A DNA stretch of 64,000 nt from Actinomyces radicidentis (GCF_001553565.1 NZ_CP014228.1:1488001-1552000), one strand, 5' to 3'; numbered from the stretch's first letter, positions 1-11,557 are shown. Notes: generated by a model not told the origin, from the sequence alone. Program-made: numbers and translations.

Positions 1-20
1 GGCTCGTCCGGGGGAGGGGG

Positions 21-1445
21 TCAGGCCTCGACGGCACGCCCGATGACGTCGACGACTTCGATGAGGTGACGGTCCGGGAGGAACCCGCGGCGCACCGACT
101 CGTGCGCTGCCGCACCCATCTCCGCGGCCCGCTCCGAGAGAAGGAGGAGGTCGCGGACCGCCTCCGCCCACGCCGCGGCGTCGTCCGGAGCGACGAGGAC
201 GCCGTCGACGCCGTCCTCCACCTGGTCGACGATCCCGCCGACCGCGCTCGCCACGACGGGCGCCTTCTTCCACATCGCCTCGGCGACCGTGAGCCCGAAG
301 GCCTCGACCTGCGAGCGCTGCGTGACGACGCCGCTCACGCGCTGCAGCGCGTTGACGATCGTCGCGTTGACCTCGCGGTCCGCCGTCGGGATGCCGAGGA
401 CGTGGACGCGCGACGCCACCGAGGGTGGCAGCGTCTCGACGCGCTCGAGGATCCCGCGCAGCACCGCGCTCGGCCCAGCCTCGCGCTCGGGGTCCACCGC
501 CGGCCCCGCCAGGACGAGGTGCAGGTCCTCCGGGAGCGTCCCGGTCTGCGAGGCGAAGGCCTCGATGAGCTCGAGCCCGCCCTTGAGGCGGTCCCAGCGC
601 TGCACCTGCGTCACGAGGCGCGCGCCCACCGGCACCGGTCCGCCCGCGAGTACCGCCTCGTCCTCCAAGCCTCGGAAGGCGTCGGGGCGACCGTCCTCGC
701 GCAGCAGCGGCACGGCGTCGAAGGGGGACTCGCCCTCGGCGATCCCGGCCAGTCGCACGACGGCCCACGCCTCGTCCCGGTCGAGCGGCCGGTTCTTGGG
801 GGAGTCCGGGTTGATGGAGGGCCGCACGACGGCGCAGCGCTCCTCCTCGATGTAGGGCGGCCGGTACTCGGGCCGCGAGACGACGACGAGGTCGACGTCC
901 TCGAGGTAGCGGTCCAGGAAGGCCCAGGCGCGCTGCCCTGCCTCGCCGGCCTCCGCGACGCCGGCGTGGCAGCGCCACACCACCGTCGCGCCCGCCGCGC
1001 GGAAGGCCTTCGCCAGCCCCGCCGTCGAGGGGTCGTGGAGGACGACGACGTCGCCCTCGCGGACCTCGTCCACGACGTTCTCCGCGTTCGAGGCGAGGAC
1101 GTGCTCGTACAGGTCGCGCTGCTTGTCGCCCAGGCGGCCGCCGTCGCCGTCGGAGCCGTGGATGCCGGCGTGCAGGCGGGCTGCGAGGGTGACGAAGTCG
1201 GCCGGGGCGTCGAGCGCGAGCCAGCGCGCGTCGACGTCGAGCCCCCGGGCGTAGCCGACGAGCGGGGCGACGGTCTCGGCCGGGCCCGCCCCGGGCGCCG
1301 CCGGCGGCGTCACGGTCCACACGGTCCTTCCTTCCAGCAGGCCGTGGGCGGCCTCCACGCCGTCGTGGAGGCGGTGCACGGCGAGCTCGTCGAGGTGGCC
1401 CTCGAGATCCGACAGGGGCAGCGGTGCGACGTCGATGGTTCTCAT
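21..1445 (-). CDS. GT4 glycosyltransferase, trehalose-synthase (TreT)-like
   Basis: A 474-residue GT-B fold glycosyltransferase, probably cytoplasmic, resembling retaining trehalose synthases that join NDP-glucose and glucose. Visible are HDPSTAG (137-143) in the N-terminal half, RWDRLKGG (283-290) at the donor site, and [12 protein letters not shown] (381-392) followed by a GGI loop, the usual GT4 sugar-nucleotide signature. The family assignment is good; the exact substrate is inferred from similarity to TreT and could be another alpha-glycoside. The ATG at 1445 is preceded on the minus strand by CAGGAT and six bases, which would give a leaderless mRNA. It is divergent from purL and shares a 165-bp promoter region with it, but no functional link is evident. 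The gene is complete, with its stop at 21-23. Confidence 0.8.
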   Translation of the reverse strand: MRTIDVAPLPLSDLEGHLDELAVHRLHDGVEAAHGLLEGRTVWTVTPPAAPGAGPAETVAPLVGYARGLDVDARWLALDAPADFVTLAARLHAGIHGSDGDGGRLGDKQRDLYEHVLASNAENVVDEVREGDVVVLHDPSTAGLAKAFRAAGATVVWRCHAGVAEAGEAGQRAWAFLDRYLEDVDLVVVSRPEYRPPYIEEERCAVVRPSINPDSPKNRPLDRDEAWAVVRLAGIAEGESPFDAVPLLREDGRPDAFRGLEDEAVLAGGPVPVGARLVTQVQRWDRLKGGLELIEAFASQTGTLPEDLHLVLAGPAVDPEREAGPSAVLRGILERVETLPPSVASRVHVLGIPTADREVNATIVNALQRVSGVVTQRSQVEAFGLTVAEAMWKKAPVVASAVGGIVDQVEDGVDGVLVAPDDAAAWAEAVRDLLLLSERAAEMGAAAHESVRRGFLPDRHLIEVVDVIGRAVEA

Positions 1446-1563
1446 GACCCGATCCTGCCCCCTTTTCGTGTGAGGTGCGGCACTTCGGAGGGTGCGTCGT
1501 CGAGCCGTGGCCACCACCGGCTCCGACCGGCGGACGCCCGGGTCGCGCGCCGCGCCGCGCGGG

Positions 1564-1569
1564 TATCCT
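1564..1569 (+). promoter_or_regulatory. probable -10 box of purL (TATCCT)
   Basis: TATCCT lies 41 bases before the purL ATG and is followed by a short leader with an AGGAGC ribosome site. No purine riboswitch-like structure or PurR-type operator was recognised between the divergent starts. Confidence 0.4.
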
Positions 1570-1610
1570 TCAAGACGGTCACGTCCCTCCTCGAACCCAG
1601 GAGCAGCCGC

Positions 1611-3992
1611 ATGGCACCTGCGTCCACCCGTCCCGCCGACGTCAACCAGCCCCGTCCCGTCGAGCACCCCGACACCGTCCAGGACGCCGCGTCGACGCCC
1701 GACCAGGAGATGCCCTACAAGGAGCTCGGCCTCAAGGACGACGAGTACGCCTCCATCAAGGAGCTCCTGGGCCGCCGCCCCACCAACGCCGAGCTCGCCA
1801 TGTACTCGGTCATGTGGTCGGAGCACTGCTCCTACAAGTCCTCCAAGATCCACCTGGGGCAGTTCGGCCAGAAGGTCACGCCCCAGATGAAGGAGCACCT
1901 CCTCGTCGGCATGGGCGAGAACGCCGGCGTCGTCGACATCGGCGACGGCTGGGCCGTCACCTACAAGGTCGAGTCCCACAACCACCCGAGCTTCGTCGAG
2001 CCCTACCAGGGCGCCGCCACCGGCGTCGGCGGCATCGTCCGCGACATCATCTCCATGGGCGCCCGCCCCGTCGCCGTCATGGACCAGCTCCGCTTCGGCG
2101 CCGCCGACCACCCCGACACCCAGCGCGTCGTCCACGGCGTCGTCGCCGGCGTCGGCGGCTACGGCAACTGCCTCGGCCTGCCCAACATCGGCGGCGAGAC
2201 CGAGTTCGACGCCTCCTACCAGGAGAACCCGCTCGTCAACGCCCTGTGCGTCGGCGTCCTGCGCCACGACGACATCCACCTCGCCAACGCCTCCGGCGCC
2301 GGCAACAAGGTCGTCCTCTTCGGCGCCCGCACCGGCGGCGACGGCATCGGCGGCGCCTCCATCCTTGCGTCCGAGTCCTTCGAGGACGGCATGCCGGCCA
2401 AGCGCCCCAGCGTCCAGGTGGGCGACCCCTTCATGGAGAAGGTCCTCATCGAGTGCTGCCTCGACCTGTTCAAGGAGGACCTCGTCCTCGGCATCCAGGA
2501 CCTCGGCGCGGCCGGCATCTCCTGCGCCACCAGCGAGCTCGCCTCCAACGGCGACGGCGGCATGCACGTCGACCTCGAGAACGTTCTCCTGCGCGACCCG
2601 AGCCTCACCGCCGGCGAGATCCTCATGAGCGAGTCCCAGGAGCGCATGATGGCCGTCGTCTCCCCGGACAAGCTCGACGACTTCATGGCCATCATCGACA
2701 AGTGGGACGTCGAGGCCGCCGTCATCGGCGAGGTCAACGGCTCCGGCCGCCTCACCATCGACCACTTCGGCGAGCGCATCGTCGACGTCGACCCCAAGAC
2801 GGTCGCCCACGAGGGCCCCACCTACGACCGCCCCTACGCCCGCCCCGCCTGGCAGGACGACCTCCAGGCCGACACCTCCGAGAGCCTCGCGCGCCCCGAG
2901 ACCAAGGACGCCCTCGCCGAGCAGGTCACCGCCGTCGTCACGAGCGTCAACCAGGCCTCCCCGGCCTGGGTCACCAACCAGTACGACCGCTTCGTGCGCG
3001 GCAACACCGGCCTCGCCCAGCCCGACGACGCCGGCGTCATCCGCGTCGACGAGGCCACCGGCCGCGGCATCGCCATCGCCACCGACGCCAACGGCCGCTT
3101 CACCAAGCTCGACCCGGCCACCGGCGCCGCCCAGGCCCTGGCTGAGTCCTACCGCAACGTCTGCACCGTCGGCGCCAAGCCGCTGGCCGTCTCCGACTGC
3201 CTCAACTTCGGCTCCCCGGAGGACCCCGACGCCATGTGGCAGCTCGTCGAGGCCATCACCGGGCTCGCCGACGCCTGCCAGGTCATGGGCGTGCCCGTCA
3301 CCGGCGGCAACGTCTCCCTCTACAACTCGCACGGCAAGGCCAAGGGCCTCATCGACTCCTCGATCAACCCGACCCCGGTCGTCTGCGTCCTTGGCGTCAT
3401 GGACGACGTGCGCCGCGCCAACCCGTCCGGCTGGTCCGAGGAGGGCCTCGCCATCATCGCGCTCGGCACCACCGAGGACGAGCTCGACGGCTCCGCCTGG
3501 ACCCGCGTCGTCCACGACCACCTCGGCGGCCTGCCCCCCAAGGTGGACCTGGAGGAGGAGATGGCCCTCGGCCGTGTGCTCCTGGCCCTGTCCGAGGCGG
3601 ACATGCCCGACGGCTCGCGGATCGTGCGCGCCGCCCACGACCTCGCCGCCGGCGGCCTCGTCCAGACCCTCGTCGACGCGGTCCTGCGCCAGGGTGTCGG
3701 CGCCAGCGTCGACCTCTCCGCCCTGCCCGGCGACGTCGACGACTTCACCGCGCTGTTCTCCGAGTCCGGAGCCCGCGCCATCATCGCGGTCCCCGAGGCC
3801 GCGCTGCCCGTCGTCGCTGCGGCCGCCGAGGCCGAGGACATCGCCTGGGGCCGCCTCGGCACCACGGGCGGCGAGCTCCTCGTCATCAACGGCTCGGACC
3901 TCCTCGCCGACGGCGGGGCCGGCACCCCGCTCGTCCTCGACCTGGACGAGCTGCGCGCCGGCGTCGAGGGCACCCTGCCCGCGATCTTCTGA
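1611..3992 (+). CDS. purL: phosphoribosylformylglycinamidine synthase subunit PurL
   Basis: Fourth step of de novo purine synthesis: ATP-dependent amidation of FGAR to FGAM, using ammonia delivered by PurQ with PurS as the bridging subunit. At 793 residues it matches the PurQ-dependent PurL class (about 740-800), not the 1,300-residue fused form. Signatures include [15 protein letters not shown] (64-78) and ESHNHPS (121-127), followed by the second AIRS-like half with GGNVSLYN. The ATG at 1611 has AGGAGC upstream, and about 30 proline-rich residues precede the conserved start. purQ and purS are not in the window, and purF-purM lie about 19 kb away, so the pathway is split over several loci. 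Function is well supported. Confidence 0.97.
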   Translation: MAPASTRPADVNQPRPVEHPDTVQDAASTPDQEMPYKELGLKDDEYASIKELLGRRPTNAELAMYSVMWSEHCSYKSSKIHLGQFGQKVTPQMKEHLLVGMGENAGVVDIGDGWAVTYKVESHNHPSFVEPYQGAATGVGGIVRDIISMGARPVAVMDQLRFGAADHPDTQRVVHGVVAGVGGYGNCLGLPNIGGETEFDASYQENPLVNALCVGVLRHDDIHLANASGAGNKVVLFGARTGGDGIGGASILASESFEDGMPAKRPSVQVGDPFMEKVLIECCLDLFKEDLVLGIQDLGAAGISCATSELASNGDGGMHVDLENVLLRDPSLTAGEILMSESQERMMAVVSPDKLDDFMAIIDKWDVEAAVIGEVNGSGRLTIDHFGERIVDVDPKTVAHEGPTYDRPYARPAWQDDLQADTSESLARPETKDALAEQVTAVVTSVNQASPAWVTNQYDRFVRGNTGLAQPDDAGVIRVDEATGRGIAIATDANGRFTKLDPATGAAQALAESYRNVCTVGAKPLAVSDCLNFGSPEDPDAMWQLVEAITGLADACQVMGVPVTGGNVSLYNSHGKAKGLIDSSINPTPVVCVLGVMDDVRRANPSGWSEEGLAIIALGTTEDELDGSAWTRVVHDHLGGLPPKVDLEEEMALGRVLLALSEADMPDGSRIVRAAHDLAAGGLVQTLVDAVLRQGVGASVDLSALPGDVDDFTALFSESGARAIIAVPEAALPVVAAAAEAEDIAWGRLGTTGGELLVINGSDLLADGGAGTPLVLDLDELRAGVEGTLPAIF

Positions 3993-4002
3993 GCCGCACC
4001 TC

Positions 4003-4042
4003 CCGCGAGATCGGGACATCCTGACCGCGAGATCGGGACATC
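4003..4042. repeat. 18-bp direct repeat after purL
   Basis: CCGCGAGATCGGGACATC occurs at 4003-4020 and again at 4025-4042, just after the purL stop and before the terminator hairpin. No function is known. Together with the hairpin it makes up most of what can be seen between purL and the methyltransferase gene. Confidence 0.85.
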
Positions 4043-4049
4043 GTGTCGC

Positions 4050-4089
4050 CGATGGGGCGCCGTCCGGACAGCCGGACGGCGCCCCATCG
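4050..4089. terminator. 18-bp perfect hairpin between purL and convergent methyltransferase
   Basis: Arms 4050-4067 and 4072-4089 pair perfectly around an ACAG loop. There is no T-run, as is usual in this genome. It sits between convergent genes and can serve both directions. Confidence 0.8.
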
Positions 4090-4208
4090 CCGAGTCCGCT
4101 CAGCTCTCGCGCTGCGGATGGTCGGTCCGCGCGTCGAGCGGGGGCGGACGCTCACGGCACGCGGGACCGGGTGGGCTCTCGCGGCCGTCGGCGCCCCGCG
4201 CGCGCCGC

Positions 4209-5021
4209 TCAGACGCGGACGAGCACCTCGCCGTGCACGACGACGAACCAGCCGTCCGGGTCCTCGCTCCAGGCGCGCCAGTCGGCCGCCATCGCCTCGA
4301 GGTCGGCGTGACTCGCCGCGCCGGCCGCCTCCGCCTGCGGGCCGAAGGAGGACAGGCAGCGCTGCGCCCAGGTCCCTCCCCACCAGCGACGCAGCTCATC
4401 CGTCGCGTAGCACCAGGTCGACGCCGAGCAGGTGACCGAGCCGGCGCCGCCGTCGAGACCGGCCTCGCGGCACCAGGCCAGCAGACGCGATCCGGCGTCG
4501 GGCTCCCCGCCGTTCGACCGGGCCGTGCTCATGTAGACGTCCCGCCAGGCGTCCATCCCGGGGCGCTGAGGGAACCACGTCATCGCCGAGTACACCGCGT
4601 CGCGCGCTGCCACGATCCCGCCCGGCCGCGCCACCCGCGCCATCTCGCGCAGCGCCTGGACCGGGTCGGCGACGTGCTGGAGCACCTGGTGGGCGTGGAC
4701 GACGTCGAAGGAGCCGTCCTCGAAGGGCAGGGCGTGCACGTCCCCCGTCACGAGCCCGACGGCGTCGGAGAGCCCGCGGGCCTCGAGCGTCCCGGCGGCC
4801 GCCTTGAGGGCCGCGGGCGCCCCGTCCAGCCCGATGACGCGCCCGGGCGCCACGGCCTGCGCGAGGTCCGCGGTGATCGTCGCCGGCCCGCAGCCGACGT
4901 CGAGCAGGCTCATCCCCGCCCGCAGGCGGGGGAGGAGGTAGGCCGCCGAGTCCGCGGCGGTGCGGTGGGCGTGGTTCGCGAGGACGGCGGCGGTGTGGCC
5001 GTGGGTGTAACGGGCGGGCAT
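4209..5021 (-). CDS. class I SAM-dependent methyltransferase
   Basis: A 270-residue soluble methyltransferase of the UbiE/Methyltransf_11 type. Motif I, LLDVGCGPATI (39-49), binds the methionine part of SAM; the acidic residue of motif II is in VIGLDGAP; a motif IV-like segment FDVVHAHQVLQHV follows. The substrate cannot be predicted. Such proteins in actinobacteria are often small-molecule methyltransferases outside any pathway cluster, and the neighbours give no hint. The ATG at 5021 lies seven bases after TAGCGT (5034-5029 on the minus strand), suggesting a leaderless transcript. The gene is convergent with purL across a shared terminator hairpin. Confidence 0.85.
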   Translation of the reverse strand: MPARYTHGHTAAVLANHAHRTAADSAAYLLPRLRAGMSLLDVGCGPATITADLAQAVAPGRVIGLDGAPAALKAAAGTLEARGLSDAVGLVTGDVHALPFEDGSFDVVHAHQVLQHVADPVQALREMARVARPGGIVAARDAVYSAMTWFPQRPGMDAWRDVYMSTARSNGGEPDAGSRLLAWCREAGLDGGAGSVTCSASTWCYATDELRRWWGGTWAQRCLSSFGPQAEAAGAASHADLEAMAADWRAWSEDPDGWFVVVHGEVLVRV

Positions 5022-5028
5022 GGGGACG

Positions 5029-5034
5029 ACGCTA
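5029..5034 (-). promoter_or_regulatory. -10 box for leaderless methyltransferase mRNA
   Basis: TAGCGT on the minus strand ends seven bases before the ATG at 5021, so the transcript would begin at or next to the start codon. Confidence 0.45.
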
Positions 5035-5082
5035 GGGCGCCCTCCCGCGCGGTGCGGCCGGGAACCGCCGAGCGAGAACGGC

Positions 5083-5130
5083 TAGCCTCACAACCACGGG
5101 CCGGCACGGAGCCTCCGGCATCCGTGGTTG
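5083..5130 (+). promoter_or_regulatory. -10 box and leader stem-loop of the flavin oxidoreductase gene
   Basis: TAGCCT at 5083-5088 is a likely -10 box. The predicted leader then holds an inverted repeat, CAACCACGG (5091-5099) with CCGTGGTTG (5122-5130). A nested GCCGG/CCGGC pair (5100-5104 and 5115-5119) extends the stem to about 14 pairs. The GTG start lies nine bases beyond it. It may be an operator or an mRNA structure; which one cannot be told. Confidence 0.45.
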
Positions 5131-5139
5131 CATGAACCT

Positions 5140-6498
5140 GTGAGCGGAAGACACGCGACCGAGCACCCCCTCCCCGGTCAGTCCCCTGAGGAGCCCCTCG
5201 GCGTCGTCGTCATCGGCGCCGGCCAGGCGGGACTCTCCGCCGCCGGGGAGCTCGTGCGCCGCGGTGCTGTCGTCGGCGAGGACCTCCTCGTCCTCGACGC
5301 CGAGGACGGCCCAGGTGGGGCCTGGCGGCACCGCTGGGACTCCCTCACCATCGGCAAGGCGCACCGGATCGCCGACCTGCCGCGCTTCCCCGCCGGCGAC
5401 ATGGACGAGTCGCGGCCGAGCAACGCCGTCGTCCCCGAGTACTACGGCCGCTACGAGGTCGACCGAGAGCTCCAGGTCCTGCGCCCCGTGCGCGTTACCG
5501 CCGTCCGCTCCACCGGCGTCCCCGCCGAGCGGCTGAGACTGGACGACGCCTCCCGCCGTCGGGACGCGACGGAGGAGGGAACCGGCGCCCCGGGCGTCCC
5601 CCGCGACACGCTCCTCCTCGTCGAGGCCGAGACCCCCGAGGGCCGCTGCGCCTGGTGGACCCGGATGGTCGTCTCCGCCGCCGGCACCTGGCGCCACCCC
5701 TACGTGCCGCACGTGCCGGGCATCGAGACCTTCGCCGGCCGGCAGCTCCACACCGCGACCTACCGCGACCCCGAGGACCTCGCCGGGCAACGCCTCCTCG
5801 TCGTCGGCGGCGGTCTCTCCGCGGTTCAGATGATCCTCGAGATCACCCCCGTCACCGCCTCCGTCGTCTGGGCCACCCGTCGGCCGCCGAACTTCACCTT
5901 CACCGCCTTCGACGAGATCTGGGGCGCCGAGGTCGAGGCCGCCGTCAACGCGCGAACCGCCGCCGGCGCCCGCCCGGTCAGCGTCGTGCGCACGACCGGC
6001 ATTCCGATGCTCCCGGCCTACCTCGACGGCGTCGAGCGCGGTCTCCTCGTCAGCCGCGGCATGTTCGACCGGGTCCGGCCCGACGGCGTCCGCTTCTCCC
6101 CGTCCGTCACCAGCCAGGACCCCGCCGGCCTCGGCCCCTCCGCGCAGCGGGGGAGCGGACTCGTCGTCCCCGCCTCCTGGCGTCCCTACGAGCGGGAGAC
6201 CTGGGTGGAGGCGGAGACGATCTTCTGGAACACGGGCTTCCGCGCCGCCCTCGAGCACCTCGCCCCGCTGCGACTGCGCGAGCGGGCCGACGACGCCGTT
6301 CCGGGCGGCGCGGCGCGCGACGGCCGGGGTGGCCGCGACTCGGGCATCCGCACGGACGGGCGCACCGGCGTCGTCAAGGACCCCCGCGTCCTCCTCGTCG
6401 GCTACGGCTCCTCCGCCTCGACCCTCGGGGCGACCCGCGCCGGAGCGGAGGCCGCGCGCCGCGCCGCCAAGCGCCTCGGGATCCTCAGGCGGCGCTGA
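5140..6498 (+). CDS. FAD/NAD(P)-dependent oxidoreductase, flavin monooxygenase-like
   Basis: A 452-residue two-dinucleotide-domain flavoprotein. The FAD site GVVVIGAGQAGLSAAG lies at residues 21-36 and a second Rossmann motif, RLLVVGGGLSAVQMI, near 219-232 should bind NADPH. A late VLLVGYGSSASTLG segment completes the FAD domain as in flavin-containing monooxygenases. The substrate is unknown. A GTG at 5140 is used as start; the reading frame can be extended to a TTG at 5128, which would lie inside the leader hairpin and is less likely. No clear Shine-Dalgarno precedes either. It has no operon partner; the next gene is 244 bp downstream. Confidence 0.75.
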   Translation: MSGRHATEHPLPGQSPEEPLGVVVIGAGQAGLSAAGELVRRGAVVGEDLLVLDAEDGPGGAWRHRWDSLTIGKAHRIADLPRFPAGDMDESRPSNAVVPEYYGRYEVDRELQVLRPVRVTAVRSTGVPAERLRLDDASRRRDATEEGTGAPGVPRDTLLLVEAETPEGRCAWWTRMVVSAAGTWRHPYVPHVPGIETFAGRQLHTATYRDPEDLAGQRLLVVGGGLSAVQMILEITPVTASVVWATRRPPNFTFTAFDEIWGAEVEAAVNARTAAGARPVSVVRTTGIPMLPAYLDGVERGLLVSRGMFDRVRPDGVRFSPSVTSQDPAGLGPSAQRGSGLVVPASWRPYERETWVEAETIFWNTGFRAALEHLAPLRLRERADDAVPGGAARDGRGGRDSGIRTDGRTGVVKDPRVLLVGYGSSASTLGATRAGAEAARRAAKRLGILRRR

Positions 6499-6742
6499 CC
6501 GGCTGCGCCGTGGTCGGTTCTCGCACTTTTCGGGCGCCCGCCGAGTGGCGGAGGCCCTCGACTGCCCGTCATCCCGCCGATCCCGGCCCGGCGTCGGGTG
6601 GTTCGCGCTCTGAGGGTGCGGGGACGGACCCCTCGCGGCGCGCCCGCACCTCGAGGGGAGCCCTCGCGGTGCCTGGCTGCCGCATCGCCGCCGCGCCTAC
6701 GCTCGGTCCATCACCGGTTCGCCACCACGTGAGGAGCCACGC

Positions 6743-7173
6743 ATGACCGCCACCACCGACGAGTCCGTCTTCGCCGCCGAGAACGTCTTCGGCAAGGGCG
6801 ATCCGAACACCGCCTTCGCCCAGTACTTCATCGGCAACAGCTTCCTCAAGAACCTCGTCGAGGACGACCAGTGCGTCGTCGGCGTCCACAACGTCACCTT
6901 CGAGCCCGGCTGCCGCAACAACTGGCACATCCACCACGCCACCTCGGGCGGCGGACAGGTCCTCATCTGCACCGCCGGCTCGGGCTGGTACCAGGAGGAC
7001 GGCAAGGAGGCCGTGAGTCTTGAGCCCGGAACCGTCGTCTACACCCGCGCCGGCGTCAAGCACTGGCACGGCGCCAAGGCCGACTCCTGGTTCAGCCACG
7101 TCGCGCTCGCGGTCCCCGGTGAGGACATCTCGAACGAGTGGCTCGAGCCCGTCGACGACGAGCACCACTCGGC

Positions 7174-7180
<7 letters not shown>
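6743..7180 (+). CDS. cupin domain protein
   Basis: A 145-residue single-domain cupin. The metal site is visible as NWHIHHATSGGGQ (His62, 64, 65) and KHWHG (His107, 109), matching cupin motifs 1 and 2. Small stand-alone cupins of this kind bind a divalent metal and range from isomerases and decarboxylases to sensors, so no reaction is assigned. The ATG follows GAGGAG at a good distance, and TACGCT about 45 bases upstream may be the -10 box. The last codons (GCTCTGA) are also the first bases of a 23-bp tandem repeat that runs on downstream, so the 3' end of this gene seeded, or was reshaped by, the repeat. Confidence 0.8.
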
Positions 7181-8847
<1,667 letters not shown>

Positions 8848-8863
8848 CAGCTCCCGGCTCCTC

Positions 8864-8904
8864 ACGTCGTCGGCCGTCTCCCCGCGGGAGACGGCCGACG
8901 ACGT
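8864..8904 (+). terminator. 19-bp perfect hairpin after gdhA
   Basis: Arms 8864-8882 and 8886-8904 form a long perfect stem with a very short loop, 16 bp after the gdhA stop. Confidence 0.85.
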
Positions 8905-9053
8905 CTCCGGACGGGGCGAGGCAGTGGCCCCGGGCTCAGGCGAGCGGCGTCGAGCGCGGCCGTGGAGGGGGCGGGCGGCGCCGTCGGACGACTCCGCAAC
9001 GACGGTGCGGTGAACAGTTCGGAAAAGGTGTCGATCGTGTCACGGCCCGGGCC

Positions 9054-9059
9054 TACCCT
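9054..9059 (+). promoter_or_regulatory. -10 box of the 5'-nucleotidase gene
   Basis: TACCCT, about 37 bases before the chosen ATG. A weak GTGTCA-like -35 lies upstream. Confidence 0.4.
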
Positions 9060-9095
9060 GACGTCGTCCCACCCCAGACCCCCATGAGGATCCCC

Positions 9096-11423
9096 ATGAC
9101 CCCCTCCCGCCCCGGCAGGACCGTCGCCGCGCCCGCCGTCGCCGCCACCGGCGACACCACGACGATCAACCTCCTCGGCATCACCGACCTGCACGGCCAC
9201 ATCGACCGCGTCGAGTCGAACGGAAAGGTCTCCGAGCCCGGCGCCGTCACCCTCGCCTGCGAGGTCGCAGCGGCCCGCAACGCCGACGCCTCCACCCTCC
9301 TCGTGTCCAACGGGGACAACGTCGGCGGCTCCGCCTACACCTCCTCGATCCTCGACGACGAGCCCACAATCAGCATTCTCAACGCCATCGGCCTCGACGT
9401 CACGAGCACCGGCAACCACGAGTTCGACCAGGGCATCACCGACCTCGCCGGCCGCATCATCCCCGAGCTCGACGCCCCGGTCCTCTCCGCCAACGTCACC
9501 GGCAGCTCCGTCCTCGACTCCGAGGGCGACGGCAACGGCACGTGGGTCAAGACCGTCAACGGCGTCAAGGTCGGCTTCGTCGGCGTCGTCACCGACGAGC
9601 TCCCCAGCCTCGTGTCCAAGTCGGCTCTGTCCGGCCTCACCGTCTCCCCGTCGATCGCCACCGCGAACGCCCGCGCCACCGAGCTCAAGGAGTCCGGGAA
9701 GGCCGACGTCGTCGTCGTCCTCGCCCACGAGGACGCCGACATCTACGGCAAGGAGCTCAACGGGGACGTCGACGCCGTGTTCGGCGGTCACACCCACGTC
9801 CCCTACGCCCAGACGATCACGGGTGACGACGGCAACGAGATCGCCGTCGTCCAGGCCGACCACTACGGCCTCAAGCTCGGCGAGATCTCGCTGACCCTCA
9901 CGGAGAACGCGGACGGCACGAAGGACGTCACGGCGCGTACCGCGGAGAACAAGGACCTCACCACCTCCGACTGCACCACCGACGCCTACGGCGTGGCCGC
10001 CCTCGTCTCCCAGGCCGACGCCGACGCCGCCACCGAGGGCTCCAAGACGATCGCCACCCTCGCCACCGACTTCAACCGCGGCACGAACACCGGCTCCACG
10101 GACTCCTCCGACGCCGGCTCGAACCGCTCCACCGAGTCCACCGCCTCCAACCTCATCGCCGACTCCTTCCAGTCCTGGCTCGCCGGCGACATCAAGCCGA
10201 CGGCCGACCACTACGTCGGCCTCATGAACCCGGGCGGCGTCCGCGCCGACTACGCGGCCGGTGAGCTCACCTCCGGCGAGGCCTACCAGGTCCAGCCCTT
10301 CGGCAACGAGATGGCCTACGCCACCTACACCGGCGCCCGGCTCAAGACCGTCCTCGCCGAGCAGTGGCAGCCGACGACGACGCGCGCCGCCCTCATGCTC
10401 GGCGTGTCCGGCAACGTCAAGGTCGTCGTCGACCAGACGGCCGCCGACGAGCTCGAGGGCTACTTCACGCAGATCTCGAGCGGCGCCGCCACCGCGGGCT
10501 CCCTCGCCGACGCGATCGCGGCCGCCCGCGCGAAGGTCATCTCCTCCGTCACCATCGACGGCGCGACCCTCGCGGACACCGATTCCGTCGCCATCGCCTC
10601 CAACACCTTCCTGCTTGCCGGCGGCGACAGCTTCACCGCCCTCGGCGACTCGTCGATGACCGACACCGGCCAGCTCGACCGCGACGTCACCTCCGCCTAC
10701 CTCAAGGCCGAGCAGCCCCTCTCCGCGTCCTACGCGAAGCGCCAGACCGGCCTCACCTCCTCCACGGCCGACGGCACGACGACGGTCCGCCTCACCGGGC
10801 TCTCCTTCACGCCGACCGCCGAGCAGACCGCCGACGGCGCCGCCAGGTCCGTGACCGCCACGGTCCCGACGACGGGCGGCTCCACGACGACGCTCGCCAC
10901 CGTCGACATCGACCGCACCGTCACCTCCGGCCGTCCGGAGACCGGCCAGGCCTCGCTCTCCTTCGCCGTCCCCGCGGACGCGGCCACTCACGCCTGCCCG
11001 GGCAGCTCCTCGAGCTCGTCCAACATCGAGCCCTGCGCCACTGTGACTCTCACGGTGATGAGCAACGCGGGCGAGGCGACCGGCACGTACACGGTCGAGG
11101 TCCCGGCCTACGACGCGGCCACCACCGACCCGACGCCCGCTCCGACGGCGGAGCCGAGCGCGGAGCCCACGGCCGAGCCCACGACGGAGCCCAGCGCGGA
11201 GCCCACCGCCCAGCCGACCACGACGGCTTCCGCCTCCCCGAGCGCGGCCCCGACCGCGACGCCCAGGCACCCGTCCACGGGTCACCACAAGGCACCGCAC
11301 AAGGGGCACGGCAGCACCCGACCGGGTCACGGGCACAAGACCCCGAGGAGCCACGGCCCCTCCAGCCGCCGCAGCCCCTGGTTCGGCCCCGTGTGGCCGG
11401 GTCTCGGCCTCGGCCGCCACTGA
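9096..11423 (+). CDS. bifunctional metallophosphatase/5'-nucleotidase, apparently without a signal peptide
   Basis: A 775-residue UshA/CD73-type enzyme that would release nucleosides and phosphate from nucleotides. The metallophosphatase core shows DLHGH (31-35), NGDN, GNHEFDQG and the GGHTH metal ligands; a C-terminal 5'-nucleotidase domain with NPGGVRADY follows. A PT/PS/PE-rich linker then leads to a His-rich basic tail ending WPGLGLGRH. Relatives are exported, but here MTPSRPGRTVAAPAVAATGD passes from the basic n-region almost straight to a signal-peptidase-like AVAA, so the hydrophobic core appears to be missing. The tail has HPSTGHH where LPxTG might be expected and no membrane anchor. 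GAGGA precedes the ATG at 9096; an ATG at 9084 adds four residues and does not restore a signal. Confidence 0.88.
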   Translation: MTPSRPGRTVAAPAVAATGDTTTINLLGITDLHGHIDRVESNGKVSEPGAVTLACEVAAARNADASTLLVSNGDNVGGSAYTSSILDDEPTISILNAIGLDVTSTGNHEFDQGITDLAGRIIPELDAPVLSANVTGSSVLDSEGDGNGTWVKTVNGVKVGFVGVVTDELPSLVSKSALSGLTVSPSIATANARATELKESGKADVVVVLAHEDADIYGKELNGDVDAVFGGHTHVPYAQTITGDDGNEIAVVQADHYGLKLGEISLTLTENADGTKDVTARTAENKDLTTSDCTTDAYGVAALVSQADADAATEGSKTIATLATDFNRGTNTGSTDSSDAGSNRSTESTASNLIADSFQSWLAGDIKPTADHYVGLMNPGGVRADYAAGELTSGEAYQVQPFGNEMAYATYTGARLKTVLAEQWQPTTTRAALMLGVSGNVKVVVDQTAADELEGYFTQISSGAATAGSLADAIAAARAKVISSVTIDGATLADTDSVAIASNTFLLAGGDSFTALGDSSMTDTGQLDRDVTSAYLKAEQPLSASYAKRQTGLTSSTADGTTTVRLTGLSFTPTAEQTADGAARSVTATVPTTGGSTTTLATVDIDRTVTSGRPETGQASLSFAVPADAATHACPGSSSSSSNIEPCATVTLTVMSNAGEATGTYTVEVPAYDAATTDPTPAPTAEPSAEPTAEPTTEPSAEPTAQPTTTASASPSAAPTATPRHPSTGHHKAPHKGHGSTRPGHGHKTPRSHGPSSRRSPWFGPVWPGLGLGRH

Positions 11424-11557
11424 GCGGCGCTGCGCGCTGGCCCCAGCCTCGCTGAGGCGGCGCATCTCGGAGCCCCGGCCCGTCGCACGACGGACCGGGG
11501 CTCCGGCGCACCCCGTGCGGCGCGCCCGGTTCCAGCGCCCGGCCCCAGGGCTGGGCG

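Noticed and set aside
1446-1610. Purine riboswitch upstream of purL
   Set aside because: No three-way junction or conserved riboswitch core was seen; only a plain promoter and ribosome site.
21-4019. Very long minus-strand open frame through the glycosyltransferase and across purL
   Set aside because: Only 21-1445 has a recognisable protein. The part antisense to purL is a repetitive Val/Asp/Gly shadow typical of high-GC coding DNA.
9001-9059. PHO box before the 5'-nucleotidase gene
   Set aside because: One GGTGAAC dyad is present on the opposite strand, but there are no 11-bp tandem units as before pstS.
11270-11423. LPxTG wall anchor on the nucleotidase
   Set aside because: HPSTGHH lacks the leading leucine, and no hydrophobic helix or positively charged end follows. 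The other frames do not restore one.
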